Assembly (NCBI GenBank): GCA_044508835.1
Contig: JBIQHD010000012.1
Span: 1 to 64,000, forward strand
DNA: 64,000 nt
Source of the DNA: JAKFDI01 sp044508835
Lineage (GTDB): Bacteria; Pseudomonadota; Gammaproteobacteria; Burkholderiales; Burkholderiaceae_C
Direction: 5' to 3'
The notes beneath the pieces are model-generated. The model worked only from the letters and a program-made list of their open reading frames with translations, did not search any database and was not told the origin of the DNA. The stretch's first letter is position 1. Every line of letters starts with the position of its first letter. Made by a program: the position numbers and the translations under genes. Shown piece by piece: positions 8,659 to 19,236 of this stretch.

Positions 8659-9183
8659 TCAGGCGTCGTCGCCGGTTTCGGCCTCGCCCTCGGGCGGCCG
8701 CCCGTCGCCGCGGGCGATCCGGCGCTCCAGCCGGAACAGCATCGACAGGATCAGCACCACCATCACCGTCGCCATGACGGCGGTGGCCTCGCGGCCCAGG
8801 CCCACGGCCACGCCGATGGCCGCCGTGGCCCAGATGCCCGCCGCCGTGGTGAGACCGCGCACCTCGGCATTGCGGCTCATCTTCAGCACCGCACCGGCGC
8901 CGAGAAAGCCCACCCCGGCGATCACGCCCTGCAGCACCCGGCTCATGTCGGCCTGCGGCATGCCCGCCTGCTCGGGCACCAGCACGAACAGCGCCGCGCC
9001 GAGGGCCACCAGCATGTGCGTGCGCAGGCCGGCGGCGCTTTCGCGCCGTTCGCGCTCGTATCCGATCGCGGCGCCGAGCACCACGGCCACCGTCAGCCGC
9101 AGCGCCACGCGGGTGGCCTGCTCGACGTCGGGAATGTCGGAGAACTCGTGCTGCAGGGTCTGGAACACCCGCTCCCAGATCAC
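8659..9183 (-). CDS. MgtC/SapB-family membrane protein
   Basis: A 174-residue membrane protein with the MgtC/SapB family signature: GAAIGYERERRESAAGLRTH near residues 38-57, GVGFLGAGAVLK near 92-103 and RGLTTAAGIWATAAIGVAVG. Family members affect magnesium homeostasis, membrane potential or stress survival, but many lack a Mg transport role. The GTG start at 9183 is preferred because it follows GGGAG and gives a normal N-terminus; a longer ATG-started version reaching 9297 would run through the terminator of the upstream gene. The gene is convergent with the 2TM gene, 12 bases away. Confidence 0.85.
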   Translation of the reverse strand: MIWERVFQTLQHEFSDIPDVEQATRVALRLTVAVVLGAAIGYERERRESAAGLRTHMLVALGAALFVLVPEQAGMPQADMSRVLQGVIAGVGFLGAGAVLKMSRNAEVRGLTTAAGIWATAAIGVAVGLGREATAVMATVMVVLILSMLFRLERRIARGDGRPPEGEAETGDDA

Positions 9184-9222
9184 GCCCGGCTCCCGGCGGG
9201 GCGCCCGCGCCCGGCAACAACG

Positions 9223-9244
9223 AAAAGGCCCGCGGAGGCGGGCC
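9223..9244 (-). terminator. Rho-independent terminator of the PxPV gene
   Basis: Read on the minus strand, GGCCCGC-CTCC-GCGGGCC is a seven-pair GC stem followed by TTTT. It lies 69 bases after the stop of the PxPV-repeat gene and upstream of the mgtC-like start, so it should separate the two transcripts. Confidence 0.7.
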
Positions 9245-9312
9245 GGGACGGAGGGTTCCTCGAGGCGGCCATGGTGCGGGCCACTATAGGCCGGCACCCG
9301 CCGCGGGATGTA

Positions 9313-9660
9313 TCAATGGCGATGGCCGCGGTGGCCACGCCCGCGGTCGTGGTCGTGGCGCACGCCGTGGCCCCGGCCCTGCTGCCAGCCGTGGCGGTAG
9401 CCGTAGCGGGGCGCGACGATCACCGGCGCCGGCGCGTAGTACACGGGCCGGGGCGCCACGTAGACGGGCACCGTCTGGTAGACGACGGCCGGCGGGCCGT
9501 ACACCACCGGCGGGCCGTAGTGGCGCTGGGGCACGTTCGAGACCACGGCCCCCACCGCCGGAGCGCTGATGCCGACCGACCAGTACACGTCGCTTGCCAC
9601 GGCGGCGCCTCCGGTCCCCAGGCCGGCGGCGGCGAACGCGAGGGCGATGAGCTTCTTCAT
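9313..9660 (-). CDS. Exported PxPV-repeat, His/Tyr-rich small protein
   Basis: A 115-residue protein with a typical signal peptide (MKKLIALAFAAAGLGTGGAAVA) and a low-complexity mature part. That part has repeated Pro-x-Pro-Val/Tyr units (PPVVYGPPAVVYQTVPVYVA) and a C-terminus very rich in His, Arg and Gly (RHDHDRGRGHRGHRH). It looks like the betaproteobacterial PXPV-repeat family. AAAGGAG before the ATG supports the start. It is monocistronic, with its own terminator. The His-rich tail could bind metal ions in the periplasm, which is an inference only. Confidence 0.82.
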   Translation of the reverse strand: MKKLIALAFAAAGLGTGGAAVASDVYWSVGISAPAVGAVVSNVPQRHYGPPVVYGPPAVVYQTVPVYVAPRPVYYAPAPVIVAPRYGYRHGWQQGRGHGVRHDHDRGRGHRGHRH

Positions 9661-9867
9661 GCGTGTCTCCTTTCGCGCCGCACCGGCGCCTCATGACGAC
9701 GGCCCAGTCTAGGCAGCCCGCCCGGGCGGCCGTCTTTCCCGAAGGTAAAGACAGGTGAAGCGGATGGGTCGGCACGCCGCCGTTCGCAACCATTCGTGAC
9801 CGGCGACGGGCCCGGCGCGCGAGGCGCCACGGGGCCTGGCGCACCGGGCGGCGGGCACCCCCCTCGA

Positions 9868-9873
9868 TAGAAT
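9868..9873 (+). promoter_or_regulatory. Possible -10 box of glnS
   Basis: TAGAAT 43 bases before the glnS ATG has the form of a sigma-70 -10 element common in this group. No convincing -35 box is seen at the expected distance. Confidence 0.35.
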
Positions 9874-9915
9874 GATTCGCACCTTTTTTCGCCTGTTCGC
9901 CGGCCCGCACGCACC

Positions 9916-11967
<2,052 letters not shown>

Positions 11968-11982
11968 GTCGGTCGCACGCGG

Positions 11983-12094
11983 CCCTCACCCCAGCCCTCT
12001 CCCGCAAGCGGGAGAGGGAGTCCCTGCAGCACCGGCCGGGAAGCCTCGCCATCCTGCTCCCTCTCCCGCTTGCGGGAGAGGGTTGGGGTGAGGG
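11983..12094. repeat. Paired palindromic repeats, likely bidirectional terminator
   Basis: Two copies of a self-complementary unit (CTCTCCCGCAAGCGGGAGAG and its variant) lie in inverted orientation at 11983-12021 and 12058-12094. The outer arms CCCTCACCCCAGCC and GGTTGGGGTGAGGG also pair. The element fills most of the gap between the convergent glnS and 2-aminobenzoate ligase genes. It resembles REP-like intergenic palindromes of GC-rich proteobacteria and could form strong hairpins on either strand. Confidence 0.75.
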
Positions 12095-12101
12095 TGCCGC
12101 G

Positions 12102-13733
12102 TCAGCGGCCAGCCGTCTCCCGCAGCCGGAACCGCTGCAGCTTCCCCGTCTCCGTGCGCGGCAGCCGCTCCAGGAACTCGATCGCCCGCGGGTACTTGTA
12201 GGGCGCCACCGTCGCCTTGACGAAGTCCTGCAGTTCGCGCACCAGCGCGTCGCCGGCCGCCACGCCCTCGCGCACGACGACGAAGGCCTTGACGATCTGG
12301 CCGCGCTCGGCGTCGTCCACGCCGATCACCGCGCATTCCAGCACCGCGGGGTGCTGCTGCAGCGCCTCTTCCACCTCGGGCGCGGCGATGTTGTAGCCGG
12401 ACGAGACGATCATGTCGTCGGTGCGCGACTGGTAGTGGAAGCAGCCGTCGGCATCGACGAGGTAGGCGTCGCCCGTCAGGTTCCAGCCGTCCTGCACGTA
12501 CTGCGCCTGGCGCGGGTCGTCGAGGTAGCGGCAGCCGGTGGGCCCCTTCACGGCGAGGCGGCCGATCGTGCCCACGGGCGCCGGCCGGCCGTGGTCGTCC
12601 AGCACGCAGGCGCGGTAGCCGGGCACGGGGGTGCCCGTCGCGCCTTCGCGGGCATGGTCCTCGTCGGCGGCGATGAAGATGTGCAGCAGTTCGGTCGAGC
12701 CGATGCCGTCGATCAGCTCGATGCCGGTGGCCTCGCGCCACAGCCGCCGCGTGGCGGCCGGCAGGGCCTCGCCGGCGGAGACGCACTTGCGCAGGGGGCC
12801 GCCCAGCGGCGCCGAGATCCGCCGCTCCCGGGCGGCGGGTGCCATCGCGCGGTACGAGGTGGGCGCGGTGAACAGCACCGTCGCGCCGCAATCGGCGATG
12901 GCGTTCACCAACTCGGGCGGCGAGGCCTTCTCCAGCAGCACCAGCGAGGCGCCGATGCTCATCGGGAACAGCACCAGCCCGCCGAGGCCGAAGGTGAAGG
13001 CGAGCGGCGGGCTGCCGATGAACACGTCGTCGGCGTTCGCGCGCAGCACGTGCGGCGGGAAGCAGGCGCAGGCGGCCATCACGTCGCGGTGGAAGTGCAT
13101 GGTCGCCTTGGGCTGGCCGGTGGTGCCGGAGGTGAAGGCGAGCAGGCACACGTCGTCGGCCGCGGTGTCGGCATTGGCGAAGCCGGCGGGCTGGCGCGCC
13201 ATGCGGGCTTCCAGGCCCTGCGGCGCGTCGTCGTTGAAGCACACGAGCTGCCGCAGCACGGGCGCCTGCCTCTGCGCGGCCTCCAGCTCGGCGCACAGCG
13301 CCCGGTCGCACAGCGCATGCGAGACCTGCGCCTTGGCGATGATCTGCGTGAGCTCCTTGGCGCGCAGCAGCGGCATCGTCGCCACGGCGATGCCGCCGGC
13401 CTTCATCACCGCGAACCAGCAGGCCACCAGCATCGGCTGGTTGCTCGCGCGCAGCAGCACGCGGTTGCCGGGCACGAGGCCGAGGTCGTTCACCAGCACG
13501 TTCGCGATGCGGTTCGCCTGGCGCTGCAGCTCGGCATAGGTCCACGCCAGGCCGGCCGGCGTGCGCAGGCACACGCGCTCGCCGCGGCCTTCGGCCACGT
13601 GGCGGTCCAGCAGCTCGGCGGCGCAGTTCAGGCGCGGCGGGAACTGCAGCTCGGGCAGATCGAACAGGAACTCCGGCCACTGCTCACGCGGCGGCAGGCG
13701 GTCGCGCGCGAAGGTGTCGACAAGGGTGCTCAT
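12102..13733 (-). CDS. abmG: 2-aminobenzoate--CoA ligase
   Basis: A 543-residue AMP-forming acyl-CoA ligase. The P-loop-like FTSGTTGQPKAT lies near residue 195, the A5-like GSTELLHIF near 330, and the catalytic C-terminal Lys is in TETGKLQRFRLR. The closest recognisable group is aerobic 2-aminobenzoate (anthranilate)-CoA ligase. It would make 2-aminobenzoyl-CoA, the substrate of the monooxygenase/reductase encoded at the head of the same minus-strand operon. AGGAGG precedes the ATG. It is the last gene of the operon, 32 bases after ridA. Benzoate-type ligase is the alternative; the operon context favours 2-aminobenzoate. Confidence 0.85.
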   Translation of the reverse strand: MSTLVDTFARDRLPPREQWPEFLFDLPELQFPPRLNCAAELLDRHVAEGRGERVCLRTPAGLAWTYAELQRQANRIANVLVNDLGLVPGNRVLLRASNQPMLVACWFAVMKAGGIAVATMPLLRAKELTQIIAKAQVSHALCDRALCAELEAAQRQAPVLRQLVCFNDDAPQGLEARMARQPAGFANADTAADDVCLLAFTSGTTGQPKATMHFHRDVMAACACFPPHVLRANADDVFIGSPPLAFTFGLGGLVLFPMSIGASLVLLEKASPPELVNAIADCGATVLFTAPTSYRAMAPAARERRISAPLGGPLRKCVSAGEALPAATRRLWREATGIELIDGIGSTELLHIFIAADEDHAREGATGTPVPGYRACVLDDHGRPAPVGTIGRLAVKGPTGCRYLDDPRQAQYVQDGWNLTGDAYLVDADGCFHYQSRTDDMIVSSGYNIAAPEVEEALQQHPAVLECAVIGVDDAERGQIVKAFVVVREGVAAGDALVRELQDFVKATVAPYKYPRAIEFLERLPRTETGKLQRFRLRETAGR

Positions 13734-13765
13734 CGCTTCGTCCTCCTTGGCGTGGGCGGCGGCGT

Positions 13766-14158
13766 TCAGTCGGGGATGACGGCCGTCGCCTCGATCTCGA
13801 CCTTGGCGCGGTCCTCGATCAGCGCCTTCACCTCCACGGCCGTCATCGCCGCGTTGTAGGCGCCGATGACTTCGCGGAAGGCCCGGCCCACCTCGCGGCC
13901 GGCGGCGAGGTACTCGCGCTTGTCGGTCACGTACCAGGTCATGCGCACGATGTGCTCGGGCCGGGCGCCCGCCTCGCGCAGCACGGCGGCGATGTTCTCC
14001 AGCGCCTGGCGCGCCTGGGCGGCGAAGTCGTCGCTGTGGAAGCGGCCTTCGGCGTCCCAGCCGATCATCCCGGCGACGTAGAGCTGCCGGCCGCGCACGA
14101 GCACGCCGTTGGCGTAGCCCTTGGGGCGGGGCCAGCCGGGGGGAAGGATCACTTGCAT
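13766..14158 (-). CDS. RidA-family enamine/imine deaminase
   Basis: A 130-residue protein of the YjgF/YER057c/UK114 (RidA) family, with the usual core GRQLYVAGMIGWDAEGR, QARQALENIAAVLREAGA and the C-terminal AKVEIEATAVIP. Members hydrolyse reactive enamines or imines to ketones and ammonia. Here it lies inside the 2-aminobenzoate operon, whose monooxygenase/reductase product carries an enamine nitrogen. A dedicated role in removing that amino group is therefore a reasonable inference. It is separated from the enoyl-CoA hydratase gene by 106 bases that hold an inverted repeat. Confidence 0.88.
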   Translation of the reverse strand: MQVILPPGWPRPKGYANGVLVRGRQLYVAGMIGWDAEGRFHSDDFAAQARQALENIAAVLREAGARPEHIVRMTWYVTDKREYLAAGREVGRAFREVIGAYNAAMTAVEVKALIEDRAKVEIEATAVIPD

Positions 14159-14179
14159 CTTCGGAACTCCAAGAGACTC

Positions 14180-14244
14180 CGTTCGCCCTGAGGTATCGAA
14201 GGGCCCGCGATATGCGCTGGGCTTCGATACCTCAGCCCGAACGG
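14180..14244. repeat. Intergenic inverted repeat within the 2-aminobenzoate operon
   Basis: CGTTCGCCCTGAGGTATCGA at 14180 pairs imperfectly with TCGATACCTCAGCCCGAACG ending at 14243, around a 20-base loop. It lies between the enoyl-CoA hydratase and ridA genes on the same strand. It looks like the dispersed palindromes common in Burkholderiales intergenic DNA. It could weaken transcription or protect an mRNA end, but has no T-tract typical of a terminator. Confidence 0.7.
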
Positions 14245-14264
14245 GTTTGTGATGGATCGGCCTG

Positions 14265-15124
<860 letters not shown>

Positions 15125-15128
<4 letters not shown>

Positions 15129-15658
15129 GGGATGAGGTCTCCGGTCTGCTGGTTCCTGACGAGCCCCACGCGCAGCTCGCCGAGCCGGGTGTAGAGCTGC
15201 TGCAATCCTTCGGGCGCGACGCTCGCGAACAGCTCGCGCACCCATTGCTCGTGGGCCTTGGCCATCGCCTCGAAGCCGCTGCGGCCGGCGGGCGTGAGCC
15301 GCAGGATCCACGCGCGGCGGTCGGTGGGGCTGCTCTCGCGCACGACCAGGCCGTCGCGCTCCAGCTCATCGGTGAGGCCGGTCACGCTGCCGCCGCTCAC
15401 CATCAGGTGGCTGGACAGGTCGCGCATCTTCAGCCCCTCGGGGAAGCGGTAGAGCTGCGCCATGTAGTCGAAGCGCGGCAGCGAGATGCCGAAGGTCTCG
15501 CGCAGGCGGCGGCGGATCTCGGTCTCGACCTGCGTGGTGCAGGCCAGCAGCCGCAGCCACAGCTTGAGCGCCGCATGGTCGCCGGCCCGCGCGCGCGCCT
15601 CGTGGCCGAGCTCCTGGGCCTCGCGCAGCAGCAGGTGCGAGGCGTCGTTGTGCTTCAT
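15125..15658 (-). CDS. MarR-family transcriptional regulator
   Basis: A 177-residue winged-helix regulator: GLKMRDLSSHLMVSGGSVTGLTDEL forms the helix-turn-helix and DGLVVRESSPTDRRAWILRLT the wing with the conserved Asp-Arg-Arg. It lies inside the operon, with ATGA/GTGA overlaps to both neighbours, so it is co-translated with the pathway it presumably controls. The likely ligand is 2-aminobenzoate or its CoA thioester, as with MarR proteins of other aromatic-CoA pathways (inference). A palindrome at 18821-18833 upstream of the first gene is a candidate operator. Confidence 0.9.
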
Positions 15659-16425
15659 GTGACCTCTCCCCCGCAGACCGAGACCGACTGCCCGGTGATG
15701 GCCGACGCCCCCTCGCCGCACAGCCAGCGCACCGCGTCGGCCACTTCCGCGGGCTGCACGATGCGGCCCTGCGGGTTGCCGGCGGCGAAGCCGTCGCGCG
15801 CCGCCTCGGCGCTGCGGCCGGTCCTGGCGACGATGTTGGCGATGCTCTCGCGCAGCAGCGCCGTGTCGGTGTAGCCGGGGCACACCGCGTTCACCGTGAC
15901 GCCCCGGCGCGCCACCTCCAGCGCCAGCGAGCGCGTGAGCCCGACCACGCCGTGCTTGGCCGCCGCGTAGGCGCTGACGTAGGCATAGCCGCGCTGCCCC
16001 GCCGTGCTGGCGATGTTCACGATGCGGCCCCAGCCGGCTTCCAGCATGTCGGGCAGCGCCGCCTGCGCGCACAGGAAGCTGCCGGTGAGGTTCACCGCCA
16101 GCATGCGCTGCCACAGCTCGAGCGAGGTCCTGCCGAAGGGCGCGCTCTCGGCCTGGCCGGCGTTGTTGACGAGGATGGCGAGCGGCCCGCGTTCGCTGCG
16201 GGCCTGGTGGAAGGCGGCGCGCACCTGCGCGTCGTCGGCCACGTCGGCGACGACGAGGCCGTGCCCGCCGCCCGGCAGGCCGCCCAGCGCGTGCCGCAGC
16301 GCCGCGGCGTCGCGCCCGAGCAGCGTGAGCCGCGCGCCCTGCCCGGCCAGGGCGCCCGCGATGGCCGCGCCGATGCCGCGCGAGCCGCCCGTCACCAGCG
16401 CATGCCGGCCCTGCAGCGTCGTCAT
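15655..16425 (-). CDS. Short-chain dehydrogenase of 2-aminobenzoate pathway
   Basis: A 256-residue classical SDR. The NAD(P)-binding TGGSRGIG is at residues 12-19, NNAG lies near 90, and the catalytic triad is Ser in NIASTAG, Tyr in YVSAYAAAKHG and its Lys. The C-terminal ITGQSVSVCGGEVT is the usual SDR ending. It probably oxidises a 3-hydroxyacyl-CoA intermediate after the ring is dearomatised. ATGA overlap with the monooxygenase/reductase stop fixes the start at 16425, and another overlap joins it to the marR gene. Confidence 0.88.
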   Translation of the reverse strand: MTTLQGRHALVTGGSRGIGAAIAGALAGQGARLTLLGRDAAALRHALGGLPGGGHGLVVADVADDAQVRAAFHQARSERGPLAILVNNAGQAESAPFGRTSLELWQRMLAVNLTGSFLCAQAALPDMLEAGWGRIVNIASTAGQRGYAYVSAYAAAKHGVVGLTRSLALEVARRGVTVNAVCPGYTDTALLRESIANIVARTGRSAEAARDGFAAGNPQGRIVQPAEVADAVRWLCGEGASAITGQSVSVCGGEVT

Positions 16426-18782
16426 GCCGGCTCCCCGCGCGGCGCCGCCGCCAGGGCGGCCTGCGCCTTCTCGCGCTGGAACAGGCTTTCCATCTGCGCC
16501 TTGCCCGAGAGGTACTGCCGCGGCCACATCACCTCGGTGAAGCCGATCTTCGCGGCCTCGGTCAGCGTCCACGCCGGGTTGGCCAGGTGCGGCCGGGCGA
16601 TGGCGCACAGGTCCGCTCGGCCGGCGGCGATGATGCTGTTGACGTGATCGGCCTCGGAGATGGCGCCGACGGCGATCGTCGGCACATGGGCCTCGTTGCG
16701 CACGCGGTCGGCGAAGGGCGTCTGGTACATGCGGCCGTACACCGGCTTCTGCCGGGCGCTCACCTGGCCCGACGAGCAGTCGACCAGGTCGGCGCCGGCG
16801 GCCTTGAACGCGGCCGCGATCTCCACCGCGTCGGCCGGCGTGGTGCCGCCTTCCACCCAGTCGTGCGCCGAGATGCGCACCGACATCGGCAGGTGCTGCG
16901 GCCACGCATCGCGCATCGCCGTGAACACTGCGAGCGGGTAGCGCAGCCGGTGGGCGAGCGGGCCGCCGTAGTCGTCGCCGCGCCGGTTGGTCAGCGGCGA
17001 GATGAAGCTCGACAGCAGGTAGCCGTGGGCGCAGTGCAGTTCCAGCCAGTCGAAGCCGGCCTGCGCGGCGCGGCGGGTCGCCTGCACGAAGTCGGCCTTC
17101 ACGCGGTCCATGTCGGCGCGCGTCATGGCGCGCGGGGTGTCGCTCACGCCTTCGAGGTACTGCTGCGGCGAGGCCGAGAGCAGCGGCCAGCCGCCCTGCG
17201 GCAAGGGCTGGTCGCTACCTTCCCAGGGCACGCAGGTCGCGCCCTTGGCGCCGGCATGGCCGAGCTGCAGGGCGATCTTCGCGTCGGTGTTCGCATGCAC
17301 GAAGTCGACGATGCGCCGCCAGGCGTCGCGCTGCGCGTCGTTCCACAGGCCGGGGCAGCCGGGCGTGATGCGCGCGTCCGGCGAGGTGCACGTCATCTCC
17401 GCCACGACGAGCCCGGCGCCGCCCATCGCCCGCGCGCCCAGGTGCGCCAGGTGGAAGTCGCCCGGCAGTCCGTCGATGCAGGAATACTGCGCCATCGGCG
17501 AGACGACGACGCGGTTCTTGAGCGTGACGCCGCGCACGGTGATCGGCGTGAACATCGGCGGCACGGCGGGCAGCGCCGCGTCGCGTTCGACACCGGCCTT
17601 CGCGGCGAACCAGCGCTCGTAGCCTTCCAGCCAGCGCGCATCGCGCAGGCGCAGGTTCTCGTGGCTGATGCGCTGGCTGCGCGTGAGCATGGAGTACATG
17701 AACTGCTCGGGCTCGAGCTGGTCGCAGTAGCGCGCGCCGCAGACCTCGAACCATTCCATCGCGTTCCAGGCGGCGTTCTGCAGCCGCAGCACGTCGATCC
17801 TGCGCGCCGCCTGGTAGCGCGACAGCACCTCGGGGATCTGCGCGGGCTCGCCGCCGAATGTCTTGAACTGAGCCTTGAACTGCGTCGCCAGCTCGATCGC
17901 ATCCTCGATCGCGAGCTTGGTGCCCGAGCCGATGGCGAAGTGCGCGGTGTGCACCGCGTCGCCCATCAGCACCACGTGGCTGCGGCCGTTGAACAGCGAC
18001 CACTGCTCGCAGGTGATGCGCTGGAAGTTGAGCCACGCCGAGCCGCGCAGGTGGCGGGCGTTGCTCATCAGCCGCTCGCCCTGCAGGTTGGCGGCGAAGA
18101 GCCGCTCGCAGAAGTCGATGGACTGCTGCACGTCCGCGGTGTCCAGGCCGTGCGCCTTCCACACGTGCTCGGGGCATTCGACGATGAAGGTGCTGGTGGA
18201 CTCGTCGAACTGGTAGACGTGCGCCTGGAACCAGCCGTGCTCGGTCTTCTCGAACAGGAAGGTGAAGGCGTCGTAGCGCTTGGTCGTGCCGAGCCAGATG
18301 TAGCGGTTGGGCCGGGTGACGATGTCGGGCCTGAACACCGCCGCATGGCGCGTGCGGACTTTCGAGTTGATGCCGTCGCTGGCGACGACGAGGTCGGCGT
18401 CCGCGTATTCGAGCTCGCTGTCCACGTCGCGCTCGAACACCAGTTCCACGCCCAGCGCCTCGCAGCGGGCCTGCAGGATGTTGAGCAGCTTCTTGCGCCC
18501 GATCCCGATGAAGCCGTGCCCGCCGGAGCGGATCACCCGCTGCTTGAAGTGCAGCTCGATGTCGTCCCAGTGGTTGAAGGCGCGCTCGATCTCGCCGGCC
18601 GAGGCCGCGTCCTCGCGCCGCATGTTCTCCATCGTCGCGTCGGAGAACACCACGCCCCAGCCGAACGTGTCGTAGGGGCGGTTGCGCTCGACCACCGTGA
18701 TGCGGTGCGCCGGGTTCTGCTGCTTCATCAGCAGTGCGAAATACAGGCCGGCGGGGCCGCCGCCGATGCAGACGATCTTCAT
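16422..18782 (-). CDS. 2-aminobenzoyl-CoA monooxygenase/reductase (bifunctional flavoprotein)
   Basis: A 786-residue fusion. Residues 1-400 are a flavin monooxygenase with the FAD-binding GGGPAG (6-11) and a distal GDAVHTAHFAIGSGTK motif. Residues about 410-770 are an Old Yellow Enzyme-type NADH:flavin oxidoreductase starting FTPITVRGVTLKNRVVVSPM. This domain order is characteristic of 2-aminobenzoyl-CoA monooxygenase/reductase, also annotated as bifunctional salicylyl-CoA 5-hydroxylase/oxidoreductase. It hydroxylates and then reduces the aromatic ring, giving a dearomatised cyclohexene-type CoA product. MKIVCIGGG is chosen as the start; GTG 18818 or ATG 18815 with an AGG upstream would add 11-12 residues. 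It is the first gene of the operon. Confidence 0.9.
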   Translation of the reverse strand: MKIVCIGGGPAGLYFALLMKQQNPAHRITVVERNRPYDTFGWGVVFSDATMENMRREDAASAGEIERAFNHWDDIELHFKQRVIRSGGHGFIGIGRKKLLNILQARCEALGVELVFERDVDSELEYADADLVVASDGINSKVRTRHAAVFRPDIVTRPNRYIWLGTTKRYDAFTFLFEKTEHGWFQAHVYQFDESTSTFIVECPEHVWKAHGLDTADVQQSIDFCERLFAANLQGERLMSNARHLRGSAWLNFQRITCEQWSLFNGRSHVVLMGDAVHTAHFAIGSGTKLAIEDAIELATQFKAQFKTFGGEPAQIPEVLSRYQAARRIDVLRLQNAAWNAMEWFEVCGARYCDQLEPEQFMYSMLTRSQRISHENLRLRDARWLEGYERWFAAKAGVERDAALPAVPPMFTPITVRGVTLKNRVVVSPMAQYSCIDGLPGDFHLAHLGARAMGGAGLVVAEMTCTSPDARITPGCPGLWNDAQRDAWRRIVDFVHANTDAKIALQLGHAGAKGATCVPWEGSDQPLPQGGWPLLSASPQQYLEGVSDTPRAMTRADMDRVKADFVQATRRAAQAGFDWLELHCAHGYLLSSFISPLTNRRGDDYGGPLAHRLRYPLAVFTAMRDAWPQHLPMSVRISAHDWVEGGTTPADAVEIAAAFKAAGADLVDCSSGQVSARQKPVYGRMYQTPFADRVRNEAHVPTIAVGAISEADHVNSIIAAGRADLCAIARPHLANPAWTLTEAAKIGFTEVMWPRQYLSGKAQMESLFQREKAQAALAAAPRGEPA

Positions 18783-18820
18783 GCGGGCTCGGGCCGGTGC
18801 GCTGCCGTACTGCATCACAC

Positions 18821-18833
18821 CTGAATAGTTCAG
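18821..18833. promoter_or_regulatory. Candidate MarR operator of the 2-aminobenzoate operon
   Basis: CTGAATAGTTCAG is a palindrome with perfect five-base arms around TAG, embedded in a weaker symmetry at 18812-18842. It lies 39 bases upstream of the chosen start of the first operon gene. A TGATAT hexamer just upstream on the minus strand could be the -10 box, placing the palindrome downstream of it, where a repressor would block transcription. The operon encodes a MarR protein, whose family binds such palindromes. Confidence 0.5.
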
Positions 18834-18928
18834 ACATGAAGCATATCAGCGGCCGGACGCGGCACACACCGCGGGAAGACCCGCCTCGAGACGGGGCGGG
18901 AGCGCCTCCCGGCGCCCCGCCCGAGGAT

Positions 18929-19231
18929 TCAGCCGCGGCGAGCGTCCTGCTCGGGCACCTCGCGCACCGCCACGTCGACGATCTCGCCGCGCGCCTGCGC
19001 CGGCGCCGCCGGTCGGAAGCCGCCCCGCGCCATGAAGGCGCGCTCCCGGAAGAGCTGCGCCACCGGCTTGCGGTGGCGGATCAGCGCCCAGACGATCAGG
19101 CCGGCGCTCAGTACGAGGCCGACGAACAGCGCGCCGAGCGCCAGCACGAACCCCGCCACGCCCAGCGCGATGCGCAGCGCGGTGGCGGCAATGCCCTGGA
19201 GCGGGCCGCTTCGATGTGTCGACATGGTCAT
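18929..19231 (-). CDS. Small hypothetical membrane protein downstream of terC-like gene
   Basis: A 100-residue protein with one long or two tightly packed hydrophobic helices at residues 17-50 (LRIALGVAGFVLALGALFVGLVL). A basic stretch WALIRHRKPVAQLFRERAFMARGG and an acidic C-terminus follow. I do not recognise the family. It starts five bases after the TerC-family stop codon and so is probably translated from the same message. A GC-rich hairpin without a T-tract at 18893-18917 may end the transcript. A partner of the TerC-like protein is possible but unproven. Confidence 0.6.
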   Translation of the reverse strand: MTMSTHRSGPLQGIAATALRIALGVAGFVLALGALFVGLVLSAGLIVWALIRHRKPVAQLFRERAFMARGGFRPAAPAQARGEIVDVAVREVPEQDARRG

Positions 19232-19236
19232 CCCCG

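Noticed and set aside
18893..18917. Rho-independent terminator after the small membrane-protein gene
   Set aside because: A GC-rich hairpin with bulge is present, but no T-tract follows on the minus strand.
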